Shown piece by piece: positions 54,985-63,607 of a stretch of 64,000 bases of DNA. Every line of letters starts with the position of its first letter. The stretch's first letter is position 1. The notes below the pieces were generated by a model that saw only the letters and a list, made by a program, of their open reading frames with translations, had not been told where the DNA came from and made no database searches. Position numbers and translations under genes: made by a program. Origin of the DNA: Nakamurella sp. PAMC28650 (lineage in GTDB: Bacteria > Actinomycetota > Actinomycetes > Mycobacteriales > Nakamurellaceae); assembly GCF_014303395.1 (NCBI RefSeq), contig NZ_CP060298.1, positions 5,413,001 through 5,477,000 of the forward strand, read 5' to 3'.

Positions 54985-57782
54985 AGTTCCAGCTCAACGG
55001 CCGGGAAGCCTTCGGCGAACCCCGCGCTGGCCAGTGCCTGCGCACCTTCCTGCGTGATCAGGCCCATTTCGAGATCAAGAAGGGTTGCGACGCAGGCGAT
55101 TGCGGTGCGTGCTCGGTCCTCGTCGACGGAGAGCCGCTGCACTCCTGCATCTTTCCGGCACAGCGCATCGAGGGCCGCGAGGTCACCACGGTTTCCGGGC
55201 TGGGCACGCCGGAGGCTCTCCATCCGATGCAGCAGGCCTTCGTCGACAACTTCGGGTTCCAGTGCGGCTTCTGCACGGCCGGGATGATCGTGACGGCGTC
55301 CACCCTTTGCGAGGACCAGTTGGAAGACCTTCCTCGCATCATGAAGGGAAACCTCTGCCGCTGCACGGGTTATCGATCCATCCGACAGGCCATCACCCAG
55401 GGGTTGCAGAATGCGGCCCCGGCCGGGGCAGCGGGTCCCGAGTTCACCGGCCACACGATCGGTCGGTCGATCACTCCGCCGGCGGCCCGGCGGGTGGTCA
55501 CCGGCGCCGAGCCCTATACCTTCGACACCGACGTACCCGGCGCCCGGTATCTGCGGGCACTGGGCTCACCGCATGCGCACGCGCGCATCCTCTCCATCGA
55601 CACCGGTGCGGCCGAGGCGATCGCCGGTGTCGTCCTCGTCCTGACGCACCAGAACGTTCCGCAGCAACGCTTCTCGACAGCGCGACACGAACAGCGACTG
55701 GACGATCCGGACGACACCAGGATCCTGGACGACGTCATGCGCTTTGTCGGACAGAGGGTGGCGGCCGTGGTCGCCGACACCGCGGCCGCCGCCGAGGAGG
55801 CCTGCCGGGCCATCGATGTGGAATGGGAGGTACTGCCGGCCGTTTTCGATCCCCGGGAAGCGCGGCTCCCCGGTGCGCCAATCCTGCACCCCGATCTCAC
55901 TTCGGCGGACCGGGTCGATGCGGCCGAGCGCAATGTGATTGCCGCGATTCACGATGGGATCGGTGGTGATGTCGATGCGGCCCTGGCCGCTTCGGCCATC
56001 GTCGTGTCGGGAACCTGGCAGACCCAACGTATCTCGCACGGGCAGCTGGAGACCCACGGCACCGTGGGCTGGATCGACGACGACGACCGCCTGGTTCTGC
56101 GGACCAGTTCGCAGGTGCCGTTCCTGGTCCGCGACGAGCTGTCCGTGATGCTGGGACTGCCCAAGGAGAAGATTCGGGTGTTCACCGCACGGGTCGGGGG
56201 TGGTTTCGGCGGAAAGCAGGAGATCCTCACCGAGGACCTGGTCGCTCTGGCCGTGCTGCGCACCGGGGGGCCGGTGAACTTCGAGATGAGCCGTCAGGAG
56301 GAGTTCGTCCGGACGACGGTGCGTCATCCGATGCGGGTGCAGGTCAGCCTCGGAGCCGGCCACGACGGCGTGCTGACGGCGATGAAGGTCGACGTCCTGA
56401 GCGACACCGGGGCCTACGGCAACCATTCCATCGGCGTGCTCTACCACGGGTGCGCGGAGTCGATCAGTTTGTACAACAGCCCCGTCAAGCGACTGGACGC
56501 CGAGGTGGTCTACACGAACAACACGCCCTCGGGCGCCTTCCGCGGCTACGGTCTCGGCCAGGTGATCCTCGGGGTGGAGTCGGCGATGGACGAGTTGGCC
56601 GTTCGACTGGACATCGACCCGTTCGAGCTGCGCCGGATCAATGCGGTCCGGCCGGGTGATCCGCTGCTGGTCGTCCATCCGCAGCCCGAGGATGATCTGA
56701 TCTTCGGGAGCTACGGTCTTGACCAGTGCCTCGACCTGGCCGAGTCGGCGCTGCGGCACGGCAACGGAGTACCGGTGCCGGACGGCCCGCACTGGCGGGT
56801 GGGCGAGGGCATGGCGGTGGCGATGATCGCGACAATGGCTCCGCGCGGGCACATCTCGAAGACGACGGTGACCCTGCATCCTGACGGCCGGTACGTGCTC
56901 GGCGTCGGTACCAGCGAGTTCGGCAACGGCACCACCACCGTGCACACGCAGATCGTGTCGACCGTGATGTCCACCGGTCCCGAGCGCATCGAGCTGACCA
57001 ACTCCGACACCGACGGCGCGGTCTACGACACCGGGGCCTTCGCCTCGGCGGGCACCACCGTTGCCGGCAAGGCGCTCCACGGCGCGGCCCTCACCCTGCG
57101 CGGGACGCTACTGGCCGCAGCGGCCTCGGTCGCCGGTCTCGCTCCCGCGGACTGCGAGCTGCAGCGGGACGGGGTGCTCGCCGGTGGACGGTTGTTGACG
57201 TTCGCGGAGGTGATCGCCGCAGCCCCTGCGGAGTGCCTGATCGGTGACGCGCTGGTCGCCTCCGGCAGTGAGTTCGGCGAGATGCGTTCGTTGGCCTTCA
57301 ATGTGCAGGCCTTCCGGGTGGCCGTCGACGTGCGGACCGGGGAGGTCAGGATTCTGCAGTCGATCCAGTCCGCCGACGCCGGGACCGTACTCCATCCCGA
57401 GCAGTGCCGGGGCCAGGTCGAGGGCGGCACCGCCCAGGCCATCGGGAGCGCGTTGTACGAAGAGGTGATGATCGACGACACCGGCGGCGTGATCAATCCG
57501 GTGTTCCGCATGTATCGCATCCCGCAGATGGCCGACATCCCCACGACCGAGGTGTATTTCGCCAAGACCAGCGACGACCTCGGCCCGTTCGGCGCCAAGT
57601 CGATGAGCGAGAGCCCCTACAACCCGGTCGCTCCGGCCCTCGGTAACGCGATCCGCCGCGCCGTCGGCGTCCGACCTTTCGAGACACCGTTCTCGCGCGA
57701 CCGGGTGTGGCGGATGCTCGACGCCGCAGGCGAGGGCAAGGCCGTCGGCGCGGGATCATCTGCATCGTCGCAACGGCGCTGA
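54981..57782 (+). CDS. Fused [2Fe-2S]-molybdopterin catalytic subunit of a xanthine-dehydrogenase-family enzyme
   Basis: A 933-residue fusion. Residues 1-150 form a CoxS/XdhA-like module with plant-type CDAGDCGACSVLVDG...C and the second cluster QCGFCTAGM...[11 protein letters not shown]. Residues about 165-933 form the molybdopterin-cytosine-dinucleotide domain. It has GGGFGGKQE, AFRGYGLGQVILG (pterin/active-site loop) and the terminal FGAKSMSESPYNPVAPALGNA, whose Glu is the expected catalytic base. The two subunits are normally separate genes. The fusion leaves the flavoprotein as the only other subunit. The GTG start overlaps the flavin subunit's stop. No frameshift is needed. Confidence 0.9.
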   Translation: MKFQLNGREAFGEPRAGQCLRTFLRDQAHFEIKKGCDAGDCGACSVLVDGEPLHSCIFPAQRIEGREVTTVSGLGTPEALHPMQQAFVDNFGFQCGFCTAGMIVTASTLCEDQLEDLPRIMKGNLCRCTGYRSIRQAITQGLQNAAPAGAAGPEFTGHTIGRSITPPAARRVVTGAEPYTFDTDVPGARYLRALGSPHAHARILSIDTGAAEAIAGVVLVLTHQNVPQQRFSTARHEQRLDDPDDTRILDDVMRFVGQRVAAVVADTAAAAEEACRAIDVEWEVLPAVFDPREARLPGAPILHPDLTSADRVDAAERNVIAAIHDGIGGDVDAALAASAIVVSGTWQTQRISHGQLETHGTVGWIDDDDRLVLRTSSQVPFLVRDELSVMLGLPKEKIRVFTARVGGGFGGKQEILTEDLVALAVLRTGGPVNFEMSRQEEFVRTTVRHPMRVQVSLGAGHDGVLTAMKVDVLSDTGAYGNHSIGVLYHGCAESISLYNSPVKRLDAEVVYTNNTPSGAFRGYGLGQVILGVESAMDELAVRLDIDPFELRRINAVRPGDPLLVVHPQPEDDLIFGSYGLDQCLDLAESALRHGNGVPVPDGPHWRVGEGMAVAMIATMAPRGHISKTTVTLHPDGRYVLGVGTSEFGNGTTTVHTQIVSTVMSTGPERIELTNSDTDGAVYDTGAFASAGTTVAGKALHGAALTLRGTLLAAAASVAGLAPADCELQRDGVLAGGRLLTFAEVIAAAPAECLIGDALVASGSEFGEMRSLAFNVQAFRVAVDVRTGEVRILQSIQSADAGTVLHPEQCRGQVEGGTAQAIGSALYEEVMIDDTGGVINPVFRMYRIPQMADIPTTEVYFAKTSDDLGPFGAKSMSESPYNPVAPALGNAIRRAVGVRPFETPFSRDRVWRMLDAAGEGKAVGAGSSASSQRR

Positions 57783-57783
57783 A

Positions 57784-57796
57784 ACCGCAGCTGCGG
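57784..57796. promoter_or_regulatory. Candidate molybdate-regulator operator, copy 2
   Basis: ACCGCAGCTGCGG contains the same 12-mer as 53874-53885 and a 12-bp palindrome CCGCAGCTGCGG. It lies 2 bp after the stop of the fused Mo enzyme and 82 bp before the molbindin start. Confidence 0.4.
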
Positions 57797-57877
57797 AACG
57801 ATTTCGGCGTCCGTCGACTTGTCCGTAGATTGAAATCCCTTTAGCACTTCATCATGCTTCCCACCAGGAGGATTCCC

Positions 57878-58090
57878 GTGCGACTGTCCACCCGCAACCA
57901 ACTGTCCGGCGTTGTCACCGAGGTCAAACTCGGTGCCGTGATGGCCTCCGTCAAGGTCAAGCTCGACGGCGGTGACCAGATCGTCACCGCCTCCATCACC
58001 AAGGAGGCCGTCGAGGAGCTCGGCCTGGCCGTCGGCGTCGCGGCCACCGTTCTGGTCAAGTCGACCGAGGTCATGCTCGGCGTCGAGTAA
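57878..58090 (+). CDS. Molbindin (single Mop/TOBE domain)
   Basis: A 70-residue protein consisting of one Mop domain (RLSTRNQLSGVVTEVKLGAVMASVKVKL, then TASITKEAVEELGLAVGVAATVLVKSTEVMLG). Molbindins assemble into hexamers that bind and store molybdate in the cytoplasm. The GTG at 57878 follows AGGAGG at the right distance. An upstream ATG at 57854 would add residues without family similarity. It follows the fused Mo enzyme by 95 nt on the same strand. It completes the uptake-storage-use set. Confidence 0.9.
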   Translation: MRLSTRNQLSGVVTEVKLGAVMASVKVKLDGGDQIVTASITKEAVEELGLAVGVAATVLVKSTEVMLGVE

Positions 58091-58164
58091 GACCTTCCCC
58101 CCGAGATTTCATCGAACCCCGACGGTCATCGGTAGCCGGGTCGGCGGGGTTCTGTTCGGCTGGG

Positions 58165-58170
58165 TAAATT
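58165..58170 (+). promoter_or_regulatory. -10 element of a leaderless promoter (LLM gene)
   Basis: TAAATT lies at -13 to -8 of the ATG at 58178, with no ribosome site between. It matches the spacing seen at 45860 and 46905. Confidence 0.6.
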
Positions 58171-58177
58171 GTTCGAC

Positions 58178-59185
58178 ATGACCTCTACCGAAGCGGCAAT
58201 GAAATTCGGCACCTTCATCCCCCAGGGCTGGCGCCTGGATCTGGTCGGCATCGAGCCGGCCGACCAGTGGGCCACCATGTCCCGGCTGGCGCAGCGCGCC
58301 GACGCGGGCCCATGGGAGTCCATCTGGGTGTACGACCACTTCCACACCGTCCCGATGCCGACGGACCAGGCCACCCACGAGGCCTGGACGCTGATGGCCG
58401 CGTTCGCCGCCTCCACGTCCCGTGTCCGTCTGGGCCAGATGTGCACCTGCATGGCCTATCGCAACCCGGCCTACCTGGCCAAGGTGGCGGCCACCGTCGA
58501 CATCATCTCCGGCGGTCGCACCGAGATGGGCATCGGCGCCGGTTGGTACGAGCACGAATGGCGGGCCTACGGTTACGGTTTTCCCTCGGCCGGAGACCGT
58601 CTGCGCGCACTGGACGAGGGGGTCCAGATCATGAAGCAGGCTTGGACGACCGGCACGGCAACCCTGCACGGCAAGCACTTCACCGTGGACGGCGCGATCG
58701 TCCGGCCGCTGCCCCTGCAGGAGGGCGGCATCCCGTTCTGGATCGCCGGCGGCGGGGAGAAGGTCACCCTGAGGATCGCCGCCAAATATGCCCAGTACAC
58801 CAACTTCGACGGCTCACCCGAGGGCTTCGCCGCGAAATCGGCTCTGCTGCAGGGACACTGCAACGACGTCGGCACCGACTATTCCGCGATCACCCGCTCG
58901 GCGAACTACAACGTGCTCATCGGGTCGACCCAGGCCGAGCTGGACGAGCGCAAGGCGTGGATGCTGGATCACTACACGAAGCAGATCGGCGCCGAGCGCG
59001 CCGAGGCAGCCATTGCGCAGAACGCAGCCGGTGCAGGCGTCGGCACCCCCGAACAGATCGTGGAGAACCTGACGGCGATGAAGAAGCTCGGGATGACCTA
59101 CGCCATCGTCAACTTCCCGGAGCTCGCCTACGACACCACGGGCCAGGAGCTCTTCGAGAAGGAGGTCATCCCCGCGCTGATCTGA
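58178..59185 (+). CDS. LLM-class F420-dependent oxidoreductase
   Basis: A 335-residue luciferase-like TIM-barrel enzyme. Typical pieces are MKFGTFIPQGW, YDHFHTVPMPTD, EAWTLMAAFAASTSRVRLGQMCT, VDIISGGRTEMGIGAGWYEHEW, GYGFPSAGDRLRALDEGVQIMKQAW and PFWIAGGGEKVTLRIAAKYAQYTN. Actinobacterial members of this group use coenzyme F420. FMN use is the alternative. The ATG at 58178 (rather than the TTG at 58169) fits a leaderless promoter. It lies between the two Mo-hydroxylase clusters, but a functional link to molybdenum is not shown. Confidence 0.88.
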   Translation: MTSTEAAMKFGTFIPQGWRLDLVGIEPADQWATMSRLAQRADAGPWESIWVYDHFHTVPMPTDQATHEAWTLMAAFAASTSRVRLGQMCTCMAYRNPAYLAKVAATVDIISGGRTEMGIGAGWYEHEWRAYGYGFPSAGDRLRALDEGVQIMKQAWTTGTATLHGKHFTVDGAIVRPLPLQEGGIPFWIAGGGEKVTLRIAAKYAQYTNFDGSPEGFAAKSALLQGHCNDVGTDYSAITRSANYNVLIGSTQAELDERKAWMLDHYTKQIGAERAEAAIAQNAAGAGVGTPEQIVENLTAMKKLGMTYAIVNFPELAYDTTGQELFEKEVIPALI

Positions 59186-59292
59186 CCCTTGCTGCAGCCA
59201 TGCCCGGCCCCGGTGACGCGGGGGCGCGGGGCGCCGGGTGCGGGGCGCCGGGCGGTGGATGCAGTTGCGCCGCGCTGGGCAGGGGTTTCGCA

Positions 59293-59385
59293 TGGATCAA
59301 CTTCCCAGGCATGGATCAAGATGGTCTTTTTGGGACTGAAGTGACAGGAGTCATCACTTTCGTCCATGCCTGGGAAGTTGATCCA
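59293..59385. repeat. Dispersed palindromic element, family B copy 2
   Basis: Perfect 23-bp arms occupy 59293-59315 and 59363-59385 (TGGATCAACTTCCCAGGCATG...). The 47-nt centre, reverse-complemented, aligns with copy 1 (CGAAAGTGATGACTCCTGTC versus CGAAAGTGACGACTTCTGTC). Copy 1 lacks about 19 bp of it. Degenerate CCCGCCACAGCCCGGCC repeats follow to about 59455. The whole 59186-59561 gap has no gene. Confidence 0.87.
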
Positions 59386-59473
59386 CGCCACAGCCCGGCC
59401 CCGCCACAGCCTGGCCCCGCCCCGCCCCGCCACAGCCCGGCCCCGCCCCGCCGAACCCCCGCCCAGGCCCGGG

Positions 59474-59537
59474 CGCGCTCACAGAACTGCCCGCTTTCGC
59501 CCCGCGAGGGGGGAAAACGGGCAGTTCGGTGAGCGCG
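59474..59537. terminator. Long GC hairpin with GCGA tetraloop
   Basis: 20-nt arms (59474-59493 and 59518-59537) pair with one mismatch. The inner CTTTCGCCCC/GGGGGGAAAA extends the stem toward a GCGA (GNRA-type) loop. It lies between the converging LLM and CoxM-like genes, so it is probably a bidirectional terminator. A partial third arm (GGGCAGTTCTGT) follows at 59538. Confidence 0.7.
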
Positions 59538-59561
59538 GGGCAGTTCTGTCTGCGCGGAACG

Positions 59562-60413
59562 TCAGCCGACGGCGGCCAGGACCGCGCGCTCGGTGAGCAC
59601 CCTCGCCAGGTGCTCGCGGTAGTCCGCGGCTGCCGACGTGTCGTCGACCGGGGATGTGCCGTCCGCCGCGGAGGCGGCGGCAGCCTTGATCGCGGCCGCG
59701 CTGGCCGGTCCGCCGACCAGAGCGGCCTCCACCGACACGGCCCGGATCGGTACCGGGCCCATGTTGGTCAGGCCCACCCTCGCCTCGGCCACGACGCCGT
59801 CCACGACCTTGACGGCCGCGGCCACCGAGACGATCGACCACGACTGCGCGACCCTGGTGAACTTCTCGTACCGGGCACCCCAGCCCGCGTAGGACGGGAA
59901 CCGGATGGACACCAGCAACTCGTCCTCGGCCAACGCGGTGGTGAAGTAGTCCTGGAAGAAGTCGGCCGCCGTCACGGATCTCCGGCCGTCGGGTCCGGCG
60001 ATCTCGAAGACCGCTTCCAGCGCCACCGCCACCGCCCCGAGGTCACCGGCCGGGTCTGCATGCACCAGGGCACCGCCGAGAGTGCCGCGGTGACGCACCT
60101 GCGGATCCGCGACCGTCGCCGAGGTCATGGACAGCAGGGACAGGTGCTCCTTCACGATCGGATCGACCACGACGTCGTGGTGGGTGGTCATCGCTCCGAT
60201 CACCACGTCGCCACCGTCCAGGCGGACACCGGTCAGCTCGGAGATCTTCCGCAGGTCGATGATCATCCCGGGGCCGGCCAGACGAAGCCGGAGCACGGGC
60301 ACCAGTGACTGGCCACCGGCCAGGATCTTGCCCTCGTCACCGGCCTCGACGAGCGCCGCGATGGCCTCCTCGACGGTCGCCGGTGCCGTGTAGTCGAACG
60401 AGGACGGGATCAT
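59562..60413 (-). CDS. FAD-binding subunit of form II CO-dehydrogenase-like enzyme (CoxM-like)
   Basis: A 283-residue flavoprotein. FAD-binding motifs AGGQSLVPVLRLRL (the AGGQS motif) and VRHRGTLGGALVHADPAGDL (TLGG) match the CoxM family. It should accept electrons from the iron-sulfur subunit and deliver them to the respiratory chain. The ATG at 60413 overlaps the catalytic subunit's stop by 4 nt (ATGA). It is the last gene of the S-L-M operon. The C-terminal end is alanine-rich. Confidence 0.9.
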   Translation of the reverse strand: MIPSSFDYTAPATVEEAIAALVEAGDEGKILAGGQSLVPVLRLRLAGPGMIIDLRKISELTGVRLDGGDVVIGAMTTHHDVVVDPIVKEHLSLLSMTSATVADPQVRHRGTLGGALVHADPAGDLGAVAVALEAVFEIAGPDGRRSVTAADFFQDYFTTALAEDELLVSIRFPSYAGWGARYEKFTRVAQSWSIVSVAAAVKVVDGVVAEARVGLTNMGPVPIRAVSVEAALVGGPASAAAIKAAAASAADGTSPVDDTSAAADYREHLARVLTERAVLAAVG

Positions 60414-62896
60414 GCGGCACCTCCGGTCGGAACACCGGTGGACAGCACGCCGGCGGACGGCCCGGCGGCCACCGGTACCGGTGCCGGGGTGGAAGCCCCC
60501 GACCTCGCGTCCTGGATGGCCCGCCACACCCGTTGTGGGGAGCACGGCATCTCCACGTCCTTCACGCCCAGGTGTCGGATCGCGTCGATCACCGCATTGA
60601 CCACGGCCGGCGTCGAGGCGATGGTGCCGGCCTCGCCGACTCCCTTGGCCCCCAGGGGGTTCGTCGTCGCGGGCGTGACGGTCCGGCCCAGCGTGAAGTT
60701 GGGCAGATCCATCGCGCTGGGCAACAGGTAGTCCACGAAGGTGCCCGAGGTGAGCTGGCCGTCCTCGGAGTACTGGGCCTCCTCGTAGAGGGCCTGGGCG
60801 ATCCCCTGGGCCAGGCCCCCGTGCATCTGGCCGTCGGCGATCAACGGGTTGACCACGACCCCGATGTCGTCGACGCAGACGTACGAGCGGATGGTCACCT
60901 TGCCGGTCTCGGTGTCGACCTCCATCGCGCACAGGTGGGTGCCGTGCGGGTAGGAGAAGTTGTCCGGGTCGAAGGTGGCCTCGGAGTCCAGGTTCGCCTC
61001 CACACCGTCGGGCAGGTTGTGCGCCGCGAAGGCCGCCCAGGCGATCTCGCCGATCCCCATCGATGTGTCGGTGCCCTTCACGGTGAACCTGCCGGCCGCG
61101 AATTCGATGTCGTCCTCGGACGCCTCCATCAGATGGGCGGCGATGATCTTGGCCTTGGCCACGACCTTCTGGGCCGCCTTGACCACGGCCACCCCACCGA
61201 CGACCAGCGAACGGGACCCGTAGGTGTCCATCCCTCGGGGAGAGGACTGGGTGTCGCCGTGGATGACCTCGACACTCTCGAACGGCACCCCGAGCTGATC
61301 GGCGACGATCTGCGACCACGCGGTCTCGTGCCCCTGCCCGTGGGCCGTGGCGCCGGTGATCACCTCGACACCGCCGGTCGGCAGCATCCGGATCGATGCG
61401 GATTCCCAGCCGCCGGCGGCGTAGGACAGCGATCCGAGCACCCGCGACGGAGCCAGACCGCACATCTCGGTGAAGGTCGAGATCCCGATTCCCAGCTGCA
61501 CCGGATCGCCGGAGTCCCTGCGCCGCTTCTGTTCGGCGCGCAACCCGTCGTAGTCGAACATCTCCATCGCCTGTGCGGTGGCCGCCTCGTAGTTGCCAGA
61601 GTCGTACGTCAGGCCCGCGATGGTGGTGAACGGGAACTCCTCGTGGGTGATCCAGTTCTTCTTGCGCAGTTCCATCGGTTCCATGCCGAGCTCCACGGCG
61701 AGTTCGTCCATGATCCGTTCGACGCCGAACGTCGCCTCCGGACGGCCGGCACCGCGGTAGGCGTCGGTGAGGGTCTTGTTCGTGAAGACGTTGGTGCAGG
61801 TGAACCGGTAGGCCGGGATCTTGTAGATGGCGTTGAACATGAACGCGCCAAGGATGGGCACGCCGGGCCCGACGGTACCGAGGTAGGCGCCCATGTCGGC
61901 GAGCAGGTTCACGTCGAACCCGGTGATGGTGCCGTCACGGCGGGCGGAGATCCTCAGTCGTTGGATCTGGTCGCGGCCGTGGTGCGCCGACATCAGCGAC
62001 TCGGAACGGGTTTCGGTGTATTTCACCGGCTTGTTCATCTTGCGCGCGACCATCAGCGTGATGATCTCCTCGGGCGTGGTCTGCAGCTTGCCGCCGAACC
62101 CGCCGCCGACGTCCGGCGCGATCACCCGGAGCTTGTGCTCGGGAATACCCTGCGACAGAGCGATGAGAACCCGGAGTACGTGCGGGATCTGGGTGGCGGA
62201 CCACATGGTGATCTGTTCGGACGTCGGGTCGACGACCGTCGAGCGGGGCTCCATGAAGGCCGGGATCAGCCGCTGCTGGCGGAAGACCCGCTCGACCACG
62301 ACCTGGTCGGGATCGGACTCGGCCGCCGCGAGGGCGGCGACCACGTCACCGCCGGTACCGGCACCGGCCGAATCGAAGGCCCAGACGGCGTTCTGGTTGG
62401 TGCCGAGCTCGGGATGGACCAGCACGGAGCCTTCGGCCAGCGCCGCCTCCATGTCCAGCACGACCTCGAGCGGTTCGTAGTCGACCTCGATGGCCTCGAG
62501 GGCGTCGACCGCCTCGGCCTTGGTCCGGGCGGCGACGACGGCGACCACCTCACCGGCGAACTTGACCGCGTCGACGGCGACCGGCAGGCGGACAGGCGAT
62601 TTCATGTCAGGCGTGATCGGCCAGGCGCACGGCAGACCGCCCTGCTCCGGGAAGTCGGCTCCGCTCCAGGCCCCGAGAACTCCCGGGGCGTCCAGGGCGC
62701 CGGCCACCGAGATCGAGGTGATCCTGGCGTGCGCATAGGGCGAACGCAGCAGGGCGAGGTGGACCATGCCGTTCAGCACGATGTTGTCGGTCCAACGGGT
62801 CCGGCCGGTGATCAGGTGCGCGTCCTCCTTGCGGCGCCGCTCCCTCCCGACCTCCATCGTCGGAACCTCGGTCGTCGGGTCCAGGGTGGCGGTCAT
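60410..62896 (-). CDS. Molybdenum catalytic subunit, form II CO-dehydrogenase-like (CoxL-like)
   Basis: An 828-residue molybdopterin subunit. The active-site loop reads AYRGAGR (about residues 378-384), which defines form II. Form I, proven to oxidise CO, has AYxCSFR. Other motifs are [30 protein letters not shown] and the terminal [22 protein letters not shown] with the catalytic Glu. Whether form II enzymes oxidise CO in vivo is disputed; a different substrate is possible. The ATG at 62896 overlaps the iron-sulfur subunit's stop by 4 nt. A longer frame extends upstream but only repeats non-homologous translation. Confidence 0.92.
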   Translation of the reverse strand: MTATLDPTTEVPTMEVGRERRRKEDAHLITGRTRWTDNIVLNGMVHLALLRSPYAHARITSISVAGALDAPGVLGAWSGADFPEQGGLPCAWPITPDMKSPVRLPVAVDAVKFAGEVVAVVAARTKAEAVDALEAIEVDYEPLEVVLDMEAALAEGSVLVHPELGTNQNAVWAFDSAGAGTGGDVVAALAAAESDPDQVVVERVFRQQRLIPAFMEPRSTVVDPTSEQITMWSATQIPHVLRVLIALSQGIPEHKLRVIAPDVGGGFGGKLQTTPEEIITLMVARKMNKPVKYTETRSESLMSAHHGRDQIQRLRISARRDGTITGFDVNLLADMGAYLGTVGPGVPILGAFMFNAIYKIPAYRFTCTNVFTNKTLTDAYRGAGRPEATFGVERIMDELAVELGMEPMELRKKNWITHEEFPFTTIAGLTYDSGNYEAATAQAMEMFDYDGLRAEQKRRRDSGDPVQLGIGISTFTEMCGLAPSRVLGSLSYAAGGWESASIRMLPTGGVEVITGATAHGQGHETAWSQIVADQLGVPFESVEVIHGDTQSSPRGMDTYGSRSLVVGGVAVVKAAQKVVAKAKIIAAHLMEASEDDIEFAAGRFTVKGTDTSMGIGEIAWAAFAAHNLPDGVEANLDSEATFDPDNFSYPHGTHLCAMEVDTETGKVTIRSYVCVDDIGVVVNPLIADGQMHGGLAQGIAQALYEEAQYSEDGQLTSGTFVDYLLPSAMDLPNFTLGRTVTPATTNPLGAKGVGEAGTIASTPAVVNAVIDAIRHLGVKDVEMPCSPQRVWRAIQDARSGASTPAPVPVAAGPSAGVLSTGVPTGGAA

Positions 62897-63414
62897 CGGA
62901 GGGATCCCGTCTCGTCGGCCGGTGCAGCGCCGGCGGTGGCCAGCGACTTCCCGGACATCTCGGCCGCCGCGCTCTGTACGGCAGCGACGATGTTCTGGTA
63001 GCCGGTACAGCGGCAGAGGTTGCCCTCCAGACCTTCTCGGATCTCGTGCTCGGTCGGGTTCGGGTTCTCCGACAGCAGCGAGACCGACTGCATGATCATT
63101 CCGGGGGTGCAGTACCCGCACTGCAGGGCGTGGCATTCGTGGAAGGCCTTCTGCACCGGGTGCAGTTCGCTCCCGTTCGCCAGACCTTCGATGGTCCTGA
63201 CCTCACCGCCATCGGCCTGGACCGCGAGGACGGCGCAGGACTTGACGCTCGTCCCGTCCAGGTGGACGGTGCAGGCACCGCAGTTGCTGGTGTCGCAGCC
63301 GATGACGGTTCCCACCTTCCCGAGCTTCTCGCGCAGATACTGGACCAGCAGCATCCGGGGTTCGACATCATCGGAGTACTTGACTCCGTCCACCTTGACC
63401 GACAGGGCCGTCAT
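62893..63414 (-). CDS. [2Fe-2S] subunit of form II CO-dehydrogenase-like enzyme (CoxS-like)
   Basis: A 173-residue iron-sulfur protein. The N-terminal plant-type cluster is [15 protein letters not shown]...C, and the second cluster is QCGYCTPGM...[11 protein letters not shown]. It transfers electrons from the Mo site to the flavin subunit. The ATG at 63414 is preferred over the ATG at 63420 because the GAGGG site lies 7 nt before the former but almost touches the latter. It is the first gene of an S-L-M operon, the order typical of form II; form I operons are M-S-L. Confidence 0.92.
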   Translation of the reverse strand: MTALSVKVDGVKYSDDVEPRMLLVQYLREKLGKVGTVIGCDTSNCGACTVHLDGTSVKSCAVLAVQADGGEVRTIEGLANGSELHPVQKAFHECHALQCGYCTPGMIMQSVSLLSENPNPTEHEIREGLEGNLCRCTGYQNIVAAVQSAAAEMSGKSLATAGAAPADETGSLR

Positions 63415-63607
63415 GGGCATTCCCTCTTCTTTGGGGGCAATCGTGGGCGTGTGCACTGCTTCTCGAATAGTGACCGTCATCACGACGATGCACGCAAGAT
63501 CTACTCCGCGCAACTGTTGACGGCTCGGAGCCGCAAGTTCGGCCAGCACGTCACCCGAATGCCGTACATGCGGTAAAAGTGAGACAACCCCGACCGAAGC
63601 ACGAGCG

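Noticed and set aside
60305-63001. 898-residue plus-strand frame opposite the CoxL-like gene
   Set aside because: It is an arginine/glycine/histidine-rich shadow frame. The minus strand has the AYRGAGR and GGGFGGK motifs and the ATGA overlaps.
60410-63414. Calling the S-L-M operon a proven aerobic CO dehydrogenase (form I)
   Set aside because: The active-site loop is AYRGAGR, not AYxCSFR, and the gene order is that of form II.
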